From assembly GCA_963816795.1 (NCBI GenBank), contig CAWFLT010000002.1:124001-188000 (forward strand): 64,000 bases of DNA. The letters run 5' to 3'. Source of the stretch: CAWFLT01 sp963816795 (GTDB lineage: Bacteria > Acidobacteriota > Vicinamibacteria > Vicinamibacterales > SCN-69-37). Under the pieces are notes generated by a model. That model saw only the letters and a program-made list of their open reading frames with translations. It did no database searches and was not told where the DNA came from. The translations under genes and the position numbers were made by a program. Positions 40,898 to 50,456 of the stretch are shown here, piece by piece (position 1 is the first letter of the stretch; every line of letters starts with the position of its first letter).

Positions 40898-43170
40898 ATG
40901 ACCCGGCCGGTGGTCGCGGCGGCGCTGCTGTGCGCGTTCCTGTGGCCGCAGGCGCCGGCGCCAAAGCCGCCGGATCCCCAGGTGTTTCGCAGCGCCGTGG
41001 AGCTCATCGCCATCGATGTGCAGGTGATCGATCGGCGCGGCGTTCCGGTCGCTGGACTCGGTCCGGATCGCTTCGAAGTGACCGTGGACGGCCGGCGGCG
41101 CCGTGTCGTCTCGGCCGCGTTCCTCGACGAACACTCGATCGCGGCGAGCGACAGTCCGACGGCGGCGCCGGCTGAGGCGCTGACGACGCCGCGGGGTTGC
41201 CGGCCCCGGGCGGTCGCGTCGTGATTCTCGCGATTGACGCCGGCAGTTTCGAGGCGGCCGCCGCCAACAGCGTGGCGATGGCGGCGCGCTCGCTGCTCGA
41301 GCAGCTTCGCCCGGCCGACCGCGTCGGCCTGTTTACGTTTCCGCTGGGCCCGAAGATTGACCCGACGCTGGATCGTGGCGCGATTCTGCACGCGCTGACG
41401 TCAGTGGTCGGCCAGCGCGACACCGCGCCTGACGTCGAGTTTCATCTGCGTCCCTCGGAGCTGCTCGATCTCGGGCAGTGGGCGGAGCTCCAGATGGGGC
41501 CGGGCAACGAGCTCGCGGCGAAGATCTGCGGCGAGAATCTCAACGACTCGGACGTCCTGCAGTGCCGGGGACGGCTGTCGGTCACCGTGCGCGGCAGGAC
41601 GATGCTGGCAGAAGGCGAGGCCAGCGCCGCGCTCGGCGTACTGGAGTCGCTCTTCTCCGCGCTCAGCACCGTGTCCGGGCGGAAGACGGTGGTGCTCGTG
41701 AGCGCGGGACGGCTCGCGAGCGATGTGCCAGGCACGCGCCCGAACCTTGACGATCTGTCCATGCGGCTCGGCAAAGCCGCCGCGATGGCGAACACGGCGG
41801 TCTACACGATGTTCGTCGATCAGAGCTGGCTCGATCAGTATCGGGCCGAAACGCGCAAGGCGAACGTCACGCTGACCAACATCTCGCGCGACAGCGCGGT
41901 GCTCGGCCGCTGGCTCGATGTGTTCTCGGGAACGGCGGGGGGATCGCTGCTGCGCGTGGCGGCCGGTGACGGGACCGGCGTGTTCAAACGCATCGCGACG
42001 GAGATGTCGGCGTACTACCTGCTTGGCGTCGAGCCGGCCGAGAGCGATCGCGACGGCCGGGCGCATCAGATTCAGGTGAAGGTCAATCAGCGGGACGCGC
42101 ACGTGCGCGGGCGGTGGTGGGTGGTCGTGCCACGTCGCCCGTCGGCGTCGACGCCGCCGGCGAGCGCCGGAGCGGCACCCACGGCCCCGACTGCCGCGGC
42201 ACCGGTGGCATTGGTCGAACCGCAGCGGCGTCCGGCGCCCGAGCGTGTCGCACGGCTGACGGCGGCCTATGAGCGCACGGACTACGCGGCCGTCTACCTG
42301 GCGATCCGTACGGAGCCGGCGCTGGCCAACGTCATCCGCGAGTTCCGCTCGTCTGACCCAGCCCTGGCCGTCGGCGCCGCGCCGGACCGCGGCGTTTGCG
42401 CTCGAGTTGGCGCTCGGCGCTCTCGCACAACCCAATGGCTTTGCGGGTGAGGAGGCGATGAAGCTGCTGGTCGAGACCAGCGCGGCGATCCGGCAGCCAG
42501 CGCCCGATGACCCCTTCGAGTGCGGGTGGCACCTGACCGCGTCGTCGGCGCTGCAGGGGCTGTGGCTGACGGATGCCGCGGAATTAATTGGTGACGCGCG
42601 CGCGCCAGCGGTGCCCGCGCGAGGCACGGTTCGTGCTCGCGCGGGCCGTCATTGCCGAGCAGCAGGCGCGCATGGCCCTGCGGCGCGCCGGTCCGGAGGT
42701 CGGTCCGGCGACGCCGTTTGCCGCCGATGTCCTTCGTCTCTACGACAGCGCGATGGCGTTGCCGGACATCGAGCACGAAGCGCGCGTGCGCGCCGCGTGG
42801 GTTCGACTTCGCACGTCGCCGGAGCGCGCGCTGGCGCTCCTCGATGGCGTGACGCATCCCTCGAAGGATCCGTCGGTGCTGTACTTTGCCGAGCTCGTTC
42901 GCGGCCAAACACTGCGCGCGCTGGGGCGGTCCGACGCCGCAGCCGCGGCGTATCGCGCAGCGCTGGCGACCTGGCCAGGCGCGCAATCGGCGCGCGTCGC
43001 GCTGATGACGATCCAGTTGACCGGTGGTCAGCACGAGGAGGCGTGGAAGCTGGCCGAGCTCGATCCAGGGCGCCGGCGACGACCAGATCGACCCGTGGTG
43101 GACGTACGAGCAGGGCGACTTCCGTCTGTTCCGCGCATTGCGGGCGGTCCTGCGAGAGGTCGTGCGGTGA
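40898..43170 (+). CDS. VWFA-related acidobacterial protein with C-terminal TPR-like region (frameshifted)
   Basis: Starts 'MTRPVVAAALLCAFLWPQAP' (signal peptide), then the VWFA-associated N-terminus ('VELIAIDVQVIDRRGVPVAG') and a von Willebrand A-like domain ('RVVILAIDAGSFEAAAANSV', 'GRKTVVLVSAGRLASD', 'MSAYYLLGVEPAESDRDG'). A Pro/Ala linker leads to helical TPR-like repeats ending 'DPWWTYEQGDFRLFRALRAVLR'. Breaks near 41200, 42390, 42600 and 43065 are bridged by coherent sequence. The MIDAS reads 'LAIDAGSF' instead of DxSxS, so metal binding may be altered. The stop overlaps the next gene (GTGA at 43167). The C-terminal part is a paralogue of the protein at 21015-22211. Confidence 0.72.
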
Positions 43171-44061
43171 GGGCCGTCATCGCGATGTCGATCGTGGCCG
43201 CGGTCGGCGCGGTGCCGCTGGTCGCGCAGGCGCCACAGGCGTCGTTCCGCGCCCAGACCGATTCGGTCCGCGTCGATGTCGCCGTGCTCGATCGCGGCCA
43301 ACCGGTCACCGGCCTCAGTGCGCGCGACTTCGAGATCTTCGACAACGGGATCCCGCAGGCCGTGGCCGACCTCAGTCGCGAGTCGATGCCGATCGATCTG
43401 ACGGTCGCCCTCGATACGAGCGACAGCGTGAGCGGGCGCCGTGCTCACGCAGCTGCGCAGATCCGTCCAGCAACTGCGCGCCGATCTGCGTACCGAGGAC
43501 CGGCTGAAGCTGCTGACGTTCAACATGCGCGTGCGGCGCGTCTTCGACTTCGCCGAGGCGGCTGCCGCCGCCGACGCCGCGCTCGCCCGTGTCGAAGCGG
43601 GCGGCAGCACGTCGGTCTACGACACGATCGCCGTCGCGCTCACGGCGCCCGTGGCGGCGGGACGGCGCCAGCTCGTCGTCGTGTTCACTGACGGCGACGA
43701 CAGCACGAGCATCAGCGATCTGACGGTCCTGCGTGACGTCGCCCGCCGCAGCACGCTCACGCTCGACGTCGTGCTCGCCGACGTGCCCGGCCCGCTGACG
43801 AGGACCTCGGCGACCGCGGCCGGGGCCCGCCGCGACCTGTACTCCTCGCTCGCGCGCGAAACCGGCGGCGTCGTCGAGCAGGTGAGAAGCGGCGACAACC
43901 TCAGCGCGCGCTTCCGCGCGCTCCTCTCCGAGTTCCGGCAGAGCTACGTGCTGCACTTCATCCCGCGCGGTGTCGAACCCGCGGGCTTGCACACGCTGGA
44001 CGTCCGCGTCAAGCGCCCCGGCCTCACCGTGCGCGCGCGGCAGGCCTACACGTGGAAGTGA
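43167..44061 (+). CDS. VWFA-related acidobacterial domain protein (one frameshift)
   Basis: About 297 residues: signal peptide ('MRAVIAMSIVAAVGAVPLVAQ'), the VWFA-associated strand region ('VRVDVAVLDRGQPVTGLSARDFEI'), a VWA domain with MIDAS 'VALDTSDSVSG', 'LVVVFTDGDDSTSISD' and the tail 'LLSEFRQSYVLHFIPRG' ending 'TVRARQAYTWK'. The frame breaks near 43440; dropping one base gives 'SVSGAVLTQLRRSVQQ'. It overlaps the preceding gene (GTGA), so the pair is co-translated. It is a paralogue of the protein at 20024-20956, also paired with a TPR protein. Confidence 0.8.
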
Positions 44062-44189
44062 CTGCAGTGGGGCAATGGGGCAATGAGGCAGGGTGCGCGG
44101 AACGAACTGACGCTCGCCATCTTCCAAATCCTGAAGATGGCCACCAATGCGTTCCAGCACCCGCACCAAGCACCTCGCACCCAGCACCG
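44062..44189. repeat. GGCAATG units plus family B core and GGTGC arms
   Basis: 44067-44092 carries GGGGCAATG, GGGGCAATG and GAGGCAGGG units. 44099-44155 is a conserved core beginning GGAACGAACTG and ending GCGTTCC, which matches the inverse of 50328-50385. 44156-44189 iterates GCACC units. The block lies between two convergent genes. Confidence 0.78.
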
Positions 44190-44645
44190 TCATCGTCTCT
44201 TCACTGCGATCCCCACGATTTCAAACCGGGCGCCGAAGAGGAGCTTGCCTGAACCGAGGAACGCGCGCGCCGGGAACTCCTGTTTGAAGTAGCCGCGGTA
44301 CACCTTGTTGAAGACGTCATAGTGGCCGACGTCCGAGGCGAAGATCTGCACCGACACCAGGTCGTCCATCGTCAGTCCCGCTTGACTGAGCGTCTTCTGC
44401 ACATTGTTCAGCACGTTGACCGCCTCGGCCTCAGCCGTCCCGGGCACCTGCTGGTTCGCTTCCAGACCGAGCGTGCCCGACAGATAGAACGTGTCGCCGA
44501 TGAGTACCCCGCCACTGAACGGCCGGCCCGTGCCGCTGGCGAGACTCGGCTCGATGTAGCGGCGTCCGGATTGTGCCGAGGCGCCGGCCCACCAACTGAG
44601 CGCGGCGATGGTTCCCACGAGTGCGACGAGTCGAGATCCTTTCAT
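44190..44645 (-). CDS. Exported RidA/YjgF-family protein
   Basis: A 151-residue protein: signal peptide 'SRLVALVGTIAALSWWAGASAQ', then a complete RidA domain ('RPFSGGVLIGDTFYLSGTLG', 'QVPGTAEAEAVNVLNNVQKTL', 'AGLTMDDLVSVQIFASDVGHYDVFNKVY', 'QEFPARAFLGSGKLLFGARFEI'). Cytoplasmic RidA deaminates reactive enamines/imines; here the export signal places it in the periplasm, where the substrate is unknown. The usual Arg of the 'PAR' motif is present. GGAGG lies 7 nt before the ATG, and TACAAT (minus strand, 44663-44668) is a good -10 giving a short leader. Confidence 0.88.
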   Translation of the reverse strand: MKGSRLVALVGTIAALSWWAGASAQSGRRYIEPSLASGTGRPFSGGVLIGDTFYLSGTLGLEANQQVPGTAEAEAVNVLNNVQKTLSQAGLTMDDLVSVQIFASDVGHYDVFNKVYRGYFKQEFPARAFLGSGKLLFGARFEIVGIAVKRR

Positions 44646-45014
44646 GACGGCCTCCGGCGCACATTGTAGAGGCAGCAGCGAAGCTGGCGGGCCGTAGGGA
44701 CGAACGCCGGAGTGGTGATCGATTCAGGTCGAATCTGACCGGGACTGAACACGAAAAATTGGACGCCATTTTCGGGCACTTGTGCGTTTAGTCCCAGTTT
44801 CACGGGCGATTTGTCATTCATCGTTGTGGATCGCCTCTTCGCATTGTTGGTTGGTCACGGAGCGGCGCCGTTCATCCCATAAAATGCCGCCGCCTGTCTT
44901 GTCCGTTGCCACATATGCGTATACCCTGCTCCTGTTACGAAGTGTCCGTAAGCGGGTCTGGGGGATCCCTGCTGCACCATCCCTCCAGACGCCCATTTCG
45001 GAGGATCGAGACCC
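44646..45014. promoter_or_regulatory. Upstream region and leader hairpin of the receptor gene
   Basis: 369 bp with no gene, clearly less G+C-rich than its surroundings. It contains the RidA promoter (minus strand) and the receptor leader. TATACC (44920-44925) is a possible -10 with TTGTCC (44899-44904) as a weak -35. A hairpin GTCTGGGGGAT (44956-44966) / ATCCCTCCAGAC (44979-44990) is followed by CATTTCGGAGGAT, whose GGAGG (45000-45004) serves the ATG at 45015. Confidence 0.5.
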
Positions 45015-48000
45015 ATGAAGCTAGGTCTGCGTAGGCTGGTTTTGACGATCGCTCTCCTCGCCCTGGCCGCCGGCTCTGCATTCGCGCAGGGTGCGTCCAC
45101 GACATCGATCTCGGGCACGGTCACCGATAGCGGTGGCGGTGTCATTCCCGGCGCCACGGTGAGTGTGACCAACGACACGGGCACGCCGTTCACGGCGGTG
45201 TCGAATGCCGAAGGCACCTTCACGATTCCCGCATTGCAGCCGGGCGCCTACAAGATCACGGTGGCGCTGCAGGGCTTCAAGACGTGGGCGTCGGAAGTGC
45301 GAATTGCGCCGAACGCGCCGGGCGTGGTCAAGGCGGTGCTCGAAGTCGGCACGATCAGCGAGACGATCACCGTCGCGAGCAGCAGCGAGCTCATCAACAC
45401 GCAGACGGCGCACGATCGCGTCGACGCTGAATGCCGACCAGCTCAACCGCATGCCGACGGCGACGCGCAACGCGCTGAATGCCGTCACGTTCCTGCCGGG
45501 CGTGAACACGACCGGCGTCAACCGCGACTCGACGATCAACGGCCTGCCCGAGTCGATGATGAACATCACGCTCGACGGCGTGAGCAACAACGACAACTTC
45601 CTGCGCAGCACCGACGGCTTCTTCGCCTCGGTGACGCCGCGTCAGGACGCGGTGGAGGCCGTGACGGTGACGACCGCCGTCGCCGGCTCGAACCAGGGCG
45701 GCAGCGGCGCGGTGACGATCAACTTCGCCACGCGCTCGGGCACCAACCGGTTCGCGGGCAGCGGCTACGAGTACTACCGCAACCCGGCGCTCAACACGAA
45801 CTACTGGTTCAACGAGCGCAACGGTCTGCCGAAGAACGACGTCAAGCTGAACCAGTGGGGCGCCCGCGTCGGCGGCCCGATCGTCCTGCCCGGCCTGTAC
45901 GACGGCCGCGGCACGGCGTTCTACTTCTTCCACTACGAGCAGCTGCGATTCCCGAACAGCTTCACGCGCACTCGTGACGTCTATCACCCGCGAGGTGCTC
46001 GACGGCTGGTTCCGCTACTCGGCCAGCGGCGAGATCCGCCGGGTGAACGTGCTGCAACTCGCGGCGGCCAACGGCCAGATCTCGGCGAAGGATCCGACAG
46101 GTGATGAACCTGCTGAACAAGATCCAGGCCGCCACGGCAGACGACGGGCCTCGTGCTCGGCGACGACCAATCCGCTGAACAACAGCTACGTCTGGCAGAG
46201 CCCGGGCAAGCTGTTCGAGCATCAGCCGACGATCAAGATCGACTACAACCTGTCGACGCGTCACCGCCTCAGCGGGTCGGCCCAGGTCATCAAGGCCGCA
46301 GCGCGATCCCGACTACCTGAACGGCGCGGACGCGCGGTTCCCGGGCGCGCCGAACTACCGGCTGTTCAACTCGACGCGTCCGCTCTACTCGATGACGCTG
46401 CGCTCGACGCTGACGTCGAACCTGGTCAACGAGGTTCGCGGCGGCATCACGGCGCTCGGCGGATCCTCGCGCTTCGGCGATCCCGTCGAGCAACGGCCCG
46501 CAGACGTTCGAGGACATCGGCGGCCGCGCGATCGTGATTCCGATCAACACCGACTGGTGGACGACCAACGGCCCGAGCTGGCGCAGCGCGCCGACGATAC
46601 AGCATCGACGACAGCGTCAGCTGGCAGAAGGGCACGCACAACCTCAACTTCGGCGGGTCGATCCTGAACTCGCGCGCGTGGGAGATGGCGCAGAACCAGG
46701 TGCCGGGCATCACGCTGGGCTTCAACAACACGTTCGATCCGGCGATCGGCCTGTTCAACACGACCAACTTCCCCGGCGCGTCGAACGACAACTTGACGGA
46801 TGCGCGCGCCGTCTACGCGATGCTGACCGGCCGCGTCGTCGACGTCAGCGGGCAGGCGGCGCTCGATCGCGAGCGACCGACCAGTACCAGTTCCTCGGTC
46901 CGCGCCGCGTTCGAGGGCGCGATCAACGTGTACTCGCTCTACGCCCAGGACTCGTGGCGCGATGACGCCGACCCTGACGCTGAACTACGGCCTGCGCTGG
47001 GACCTGCAGACGCCGTTCCGCGCTGCCAACAACAGCATGACGACCGTCTCGCTGCAGTCGGTCTGCGGCATGTCGGGCCTCGGCGATGGCAGCACGTTCA
47101 ACAAGTGCAACTTCTTCAACCCCGCCGCCAACACGCGGCGTGGTGCCGCAGTACGAGCAGCTCGCCAAGGGCAACGAACGGCTACGAGACCGACTGGAAC
47201 AACATCGCCCCGAGCATCAGCGTCGGCGTGGAAGCCGAACGTCCAGGGCGGGTTCCTCCGGACGATCCTCGGCGATCCGGATCAGGCGACGCTTCGCGGC
47301 GGCTACTCGGAGTCGTTCGAGCGTCAGGGCCTCAGCGCATGGACGGGCATCTATGGCAGCAATCCGGGCAGCGACGCTGAGCACCAACCGGACGTCGGCG
47401 CAACGGCAACCTCGTGCTGCCCGGCGAGTCGTGGCCGATTCTCCTCAGCCAGCCCGAACGGCTGTATCCCGGCTCGTTCCCGAGCACGCCAACGTATCCC
47501 GACGACGGTCCGCAGCGGCCGGCAGGACAGCCTCAACGCCTTCGCGCCCGACATCGTCGATCGGTTCGGCGCGCACCTGGTCGCTCAGCTTCCAGCGCGC
47601 GATTGGCCGCGACATGGCGGTCGACGTCCGCTACGTCGGCACCAAGGGCGTCAACCAGTGGTCGGAGCTCAACTACAACACCCGCGACATCCGAGTTCAA
47701 CGGGTTCATCGACGAGTTCAAGCTCGCGATGAACAACCTCCGGGCGAACAACGCCTCGGGCGTCGCGAACCGCGCGGGCAGCTTCGCGTACTTCGGCGCC
47801 GGCACCGGCACGAGTCCGCTGCCGATCTACCTGGCCTACATCAACGCCAGCCGGGATGCGAACAACCCGGCCGCCTACACCGGACAACACGTGGACGAGC
47901 GACCGGCTTCACGCAGGACATGGCGTTCCGCAACCCGTCGCCCGGGCAACTCGGCGGCGGACCTCGACGGCGACAACACGCGGCGCACGAACGCGATCGC

Positions 48001-48899
48001 GGCGGGCCTGCCGGCGAACTTCTTCGTCGTCAATCCGGCCGTCAACGACAACAACGTCACCGACAGCGGCGCGTTCAGCGACTACCACGCGCTGCAGATC
48101 GACCTGCGGCGCCGGCTGTCGAAGGGCCTCTCGGCCGAGCGTCAACTATCAGTACGCGCTCGAGGGCGGTTCCGCGTTCCTCGGGTTTGCCTACGGCCGC
48201 GTCATGAATCCCAGCGACCAACGTGCGTCACGCGATCAAGACGCAGTGGGACTGGACGATCCCGGTCGGCCGCGGTCAGCGCTACGGGACCGACATGCAC
48301 CCGGTGCTCGACGGCATTCGTCGGCGGCTGGTCGTTCAACGGCGTCGGCCGCATCCAGGCGCGCGATGGTCAACTTCGGCAACGTCAACCTGGTCGGCAT
48401 GAGCGCCGAAAGACGTGCAGAAGATGTACAAGCACGACATCCGCATCGACCCGGCGAGCGGGCTGCGGACGGTCTACATGATGCCGGACGACGTCATCCT
48501 GAACACGCGTCGTGCCTTCAGCGTCAGCCAGAGCACGGCGGACGGCTACAGCACGGCGCTGGGCGCGCCCGAAGGCCGCTACTTCGCGCCGGCCAACAGC
48601 GAGACCTGCATCACAGCTCAAGGCCGGCGACTGCGCGCCGCGGACGCTCCTGATCCGCGCGCCGTGGTTCACGCGCTTCGATGTCGGCGTCACCAAGAAG
48701 TTCAACCTGACGGGCCGTTCGAACTATCGAAGTCCGGTTCGACATGTTGAACCTCTTCGACAACATCAACTTCAACACCGCGGCCAACCCCGGCTCTGGC
48801 GCGACGATCTTCCAGGTGACCAGCGCCTATCAGGACGCCAGCAACAGCTACGATCCAGGTGGCCGCCTCGGGCAGTTCATGATCCGCGTCAACTGGTAG
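45015..48899 (+). CDS. Oar-like TonB-dependent receptor with carboxypeptidase-regulatory domain (about 29 frameshifts)
   Basis: About 1285 residues when repaired: signal peptide ('LVLTIALLALAAGSAFAQ'), carboxypeptidase-regulatory domain ('TSISGTVTDSGGGVIPGATVS', 'GTFTIPALQPGAYKITVAL'), plug ('STINGLPESMMNITLDGVSN') and barrel ('NLVNEVRGGITALGG', 'SVSWQKGTHNLNFGG', 'AVDVRYVGTKGVNQWSEL'), ending 'GRLGQFMIRVNW'. From 45412 on, about 29 shifts occur, nearly all a single extra base (for example near 45976, 46094, 46300, 46488, 46598, 46959, 47228, 47371, 47692, 47884, 48139, 48317, 48614, 48727). Sequence between them is conserved with almost no stops in the correct frame. A perfect 13-bp hairpin follows the stop. 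Confidence 0.82.
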
Positions 48900-48906
48900 G
48901 ACGACA

Positions 48907-48943
48907 CGACGAAGAGGCGGGGGGATCCCTCGCCTCTTCGTCG
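48907..48943. terminator. Hairpin after the receptor gene
   Basis: CGACGAAGAGGCG (48907-48919) and CGCCTCTTCGTCG (48931-48943) form a perfect 13-bp stem with an 11-nt loop, starting 8 nt after the stop at 48899. No T-tract follows, so it may need Rho or act by stabilising the message. Confidence 0.7.
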
Positions 48944-48990
48944 GGTACGACGGTACGACGGGTACGACGGGTACGGCGGGTACGACGGTC
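48944..48990. repeat. GGGTACGAC tandem array
   Basis: About five copies of an 8-9 bp unit, GGTACGAC or GGGTACGAC (one GGGTACGGC), directly after the terminator hairpin. All are in one orientation. Confidence 0.75.
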
Positions 48991-49004
48991 GCTTGTGACA
49001 AGCG

Positions 49005-49059
49005 CTTTCAAGCCATGATCCTTCGTGCTCTTCGTCCTTCGTGCCCTTCGTGTTGAAAG
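49005..49059. repeat. CTTCGTG iterated repeat (family D) encoding the LtrA tail
   Basis: CTTTCAA (49005-49011) and TTGAAAG (49053-49059) flank four CTTCGTG/CTTCGTC units. On the minus strand the repeat encodes the last residues of the LtrA-type protein ('IFQHEGHEGRRARRIMA') and its stop. Confidence 0.75.
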
Positions 49060-50193
49060 ATCTGCTCAGCCGAGTCTTTCCGTGCCCCGACCCTGATCTT
49101 GATCGCCACCACCGCCGCCAGGATCCCGCCGATTGCGAGCACTGGTTGACCGGTGAACGGCGCGAGGAGCAGAAGCGGCGCCGCGGCGGGTCCGACCCAG
49201 CGCGTCGCGGCGATACTCGGGCCGATAGTGCAGGACCCAGAGGCAGAGCAGGAAGACGACGACGGGGACGGCCACGGCGAGCCCGGCCCCGACGGGTCCG
49301 ATGGCCGCATGATGGCTCACCTGATCCACGGCGACGGCGAGTCCCGCCCCCACGGCCGCGGCCGAGGCGAAGACGAAGTAGTGGCCGTAGCCCCAGAAGA
49401 TCGCCTTGGGCAGGCTCGTCAGTAAGTCGTGTACCGGACGGTCGAAGTACATCCACCACATCGAAAACACGATCAGCAGGCCGCCCACGATCGTCGGTAC
49501 CAGCGCGGCCAGGGGCTGACCCGCGGCGACCATCGCCTGTACGGCCATCGCGGCCGAGAGGATCGATTCGCCGAGCACGATGATGGTGAACAGACCGTAG
49601 CGCTCGGTGATGTGGTGCGGGTGCCAGGTCGTCGGATGATCGCGTTCGGCCCAGGCAGGAATCACCAGCTCCAGCGCCGCCAGGAAGACGAAGGTCGGGA
49701 CCATCGGCACGGGCAGGAACACCATGGCAATCCACGCGACCTGCAGCGCGGTGATGCCGTACGCGTAGCGAAGCGCAGTCCCGCGCCGCTCCGGATCGCC
49801 GGCAGCGGCGCGAAGCCACTGGGCGACCAGCGCCAGACGCATGACCACGTAGCCGGCGACAATCGCCCCGCTCGGCGTCCGCGTTTCGAACATCTGCGTG
49901 ACGCCGCCGGCGATGATGAGGGCGCCAGTGATCTGGACGAACGTGGCCAGCCGGAACGGCACGTCATCAGAGTCGTAGGCGGACGCGAACCACGTGAAGT
50001 TCATCCACGCCCACCAGATCGCGAAGAAGACCATCGCGAAGCCGGCGAGCCCGGCCGCGGCATGATTCTCGGCAATGGCGTGATGCAGGCCTTCCGCCGC
50101 GCGCGCCACCGCCACGACGAACACGAGATCGAAGAGCAACTCGAGCGGCGTCGCGACGCGATGCGGTTCGTGCGGAGAGCGGGCTCTCATCAT
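49008..50193 (-). CDS. LtrA family (low temperature requirement A) membrane protein (one frameshift)
   Basis: About 395 residues with ten or more transmembrane helices and the LtrA signature near the N-terminus ('RVATPLELLFDLVFVVAVARAAEGLHH'), then 'FAIWWAWMNFTWFASAYDSDD' and 'ERYGLFTIIVLGESILSAAMAV' in the middle. LtrA was named in Listeria for growth at low temperature; its transport substrate is unknown. The frame breaks near 49220; in the other frame the last two helices continue ('WVGPAAAPLLLLAPFTGQPV', 'IGGILAAVVAIKIRVGA'). The final residues are encoded by a CTTCGTG repeat and are probably recruited sequence. A related repeat lies just before the start codon. Confidence 0.85.
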
Positions 50194-50205
50194 CGGGACT
50201 GTCTC

Positions 50206-50234
50206 AAGCTTTTCACCACGAAGATCACGAAGGA
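50206..50234. repeat. CTTCGTG repeat (family D), inverse orientation
   Basis: CTTTTCACCACGAAG and ATCACGAAGGAG lie 12 nt before the LtrA start. Its inverse ends CTTCGTGGTGAAAAG, the same 3' end as the copy at 20971. Confidence 0.65.
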
Positions 50235-50257
50235 GTGATTCTAGTGGACGACGGAAC

Positions 50258-50430
50258 GGTGCTGGGTGCTAGGTGCTAGGTGCTGCGTGCTAAGTACTGG
50301 GTGCTAAGTGCTGGGTGCTAGGTGCGAGGAACGCGCTGCCGCTGGCCAACTTAAGTAAGAAAGATGGCGGCCGCCAGTTCGTTCCTTGCACCCCGCACCC
50401 AGCACCTAGCACTCAGCACGTAGCCCCTAG
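50258..50430. repeat. Long inverted repeat, GGTGCTA arms around a conserved core (family B)
   Basis: The left arm (50258-50327) has about ten GGTGCTA/GGTGCTG/AAGTGCT heptamers. The core (50328-50385) starts GGAACGCGCTG, contains GCTGGCCAACTTAAGTAAG and ends CAGTTCGTTCC. The right arm (50386-50430) carries the inverse heptamers (GCACCCAGCACCTAGCACT). No gene is present. The core matches 44099-44155 in inverse orientation. Confidence 0.85.
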
Positions 50431-50444
50431 CATCGCATTGTCGC

Positions 50445-50450
50445 TATGCT
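50445..50450 (+). promoter_or_regulatory. -10-like TATGCT, predicted leaderless start
   Basis: TATGCT ends 6 nt before the GTG at 50457. No Shine-Dalgarno is present. Confidence 0.45.
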
Positions 50451-50456
50451 TGTCCC

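Noticed and set aside
45015..48899. Programmed ribosomal frameshifting in the receptor gene
   Set aside because: About 29 sites without slippery heptamers or consistent downstream structures cannot be programmed; consensus error is far more likely.
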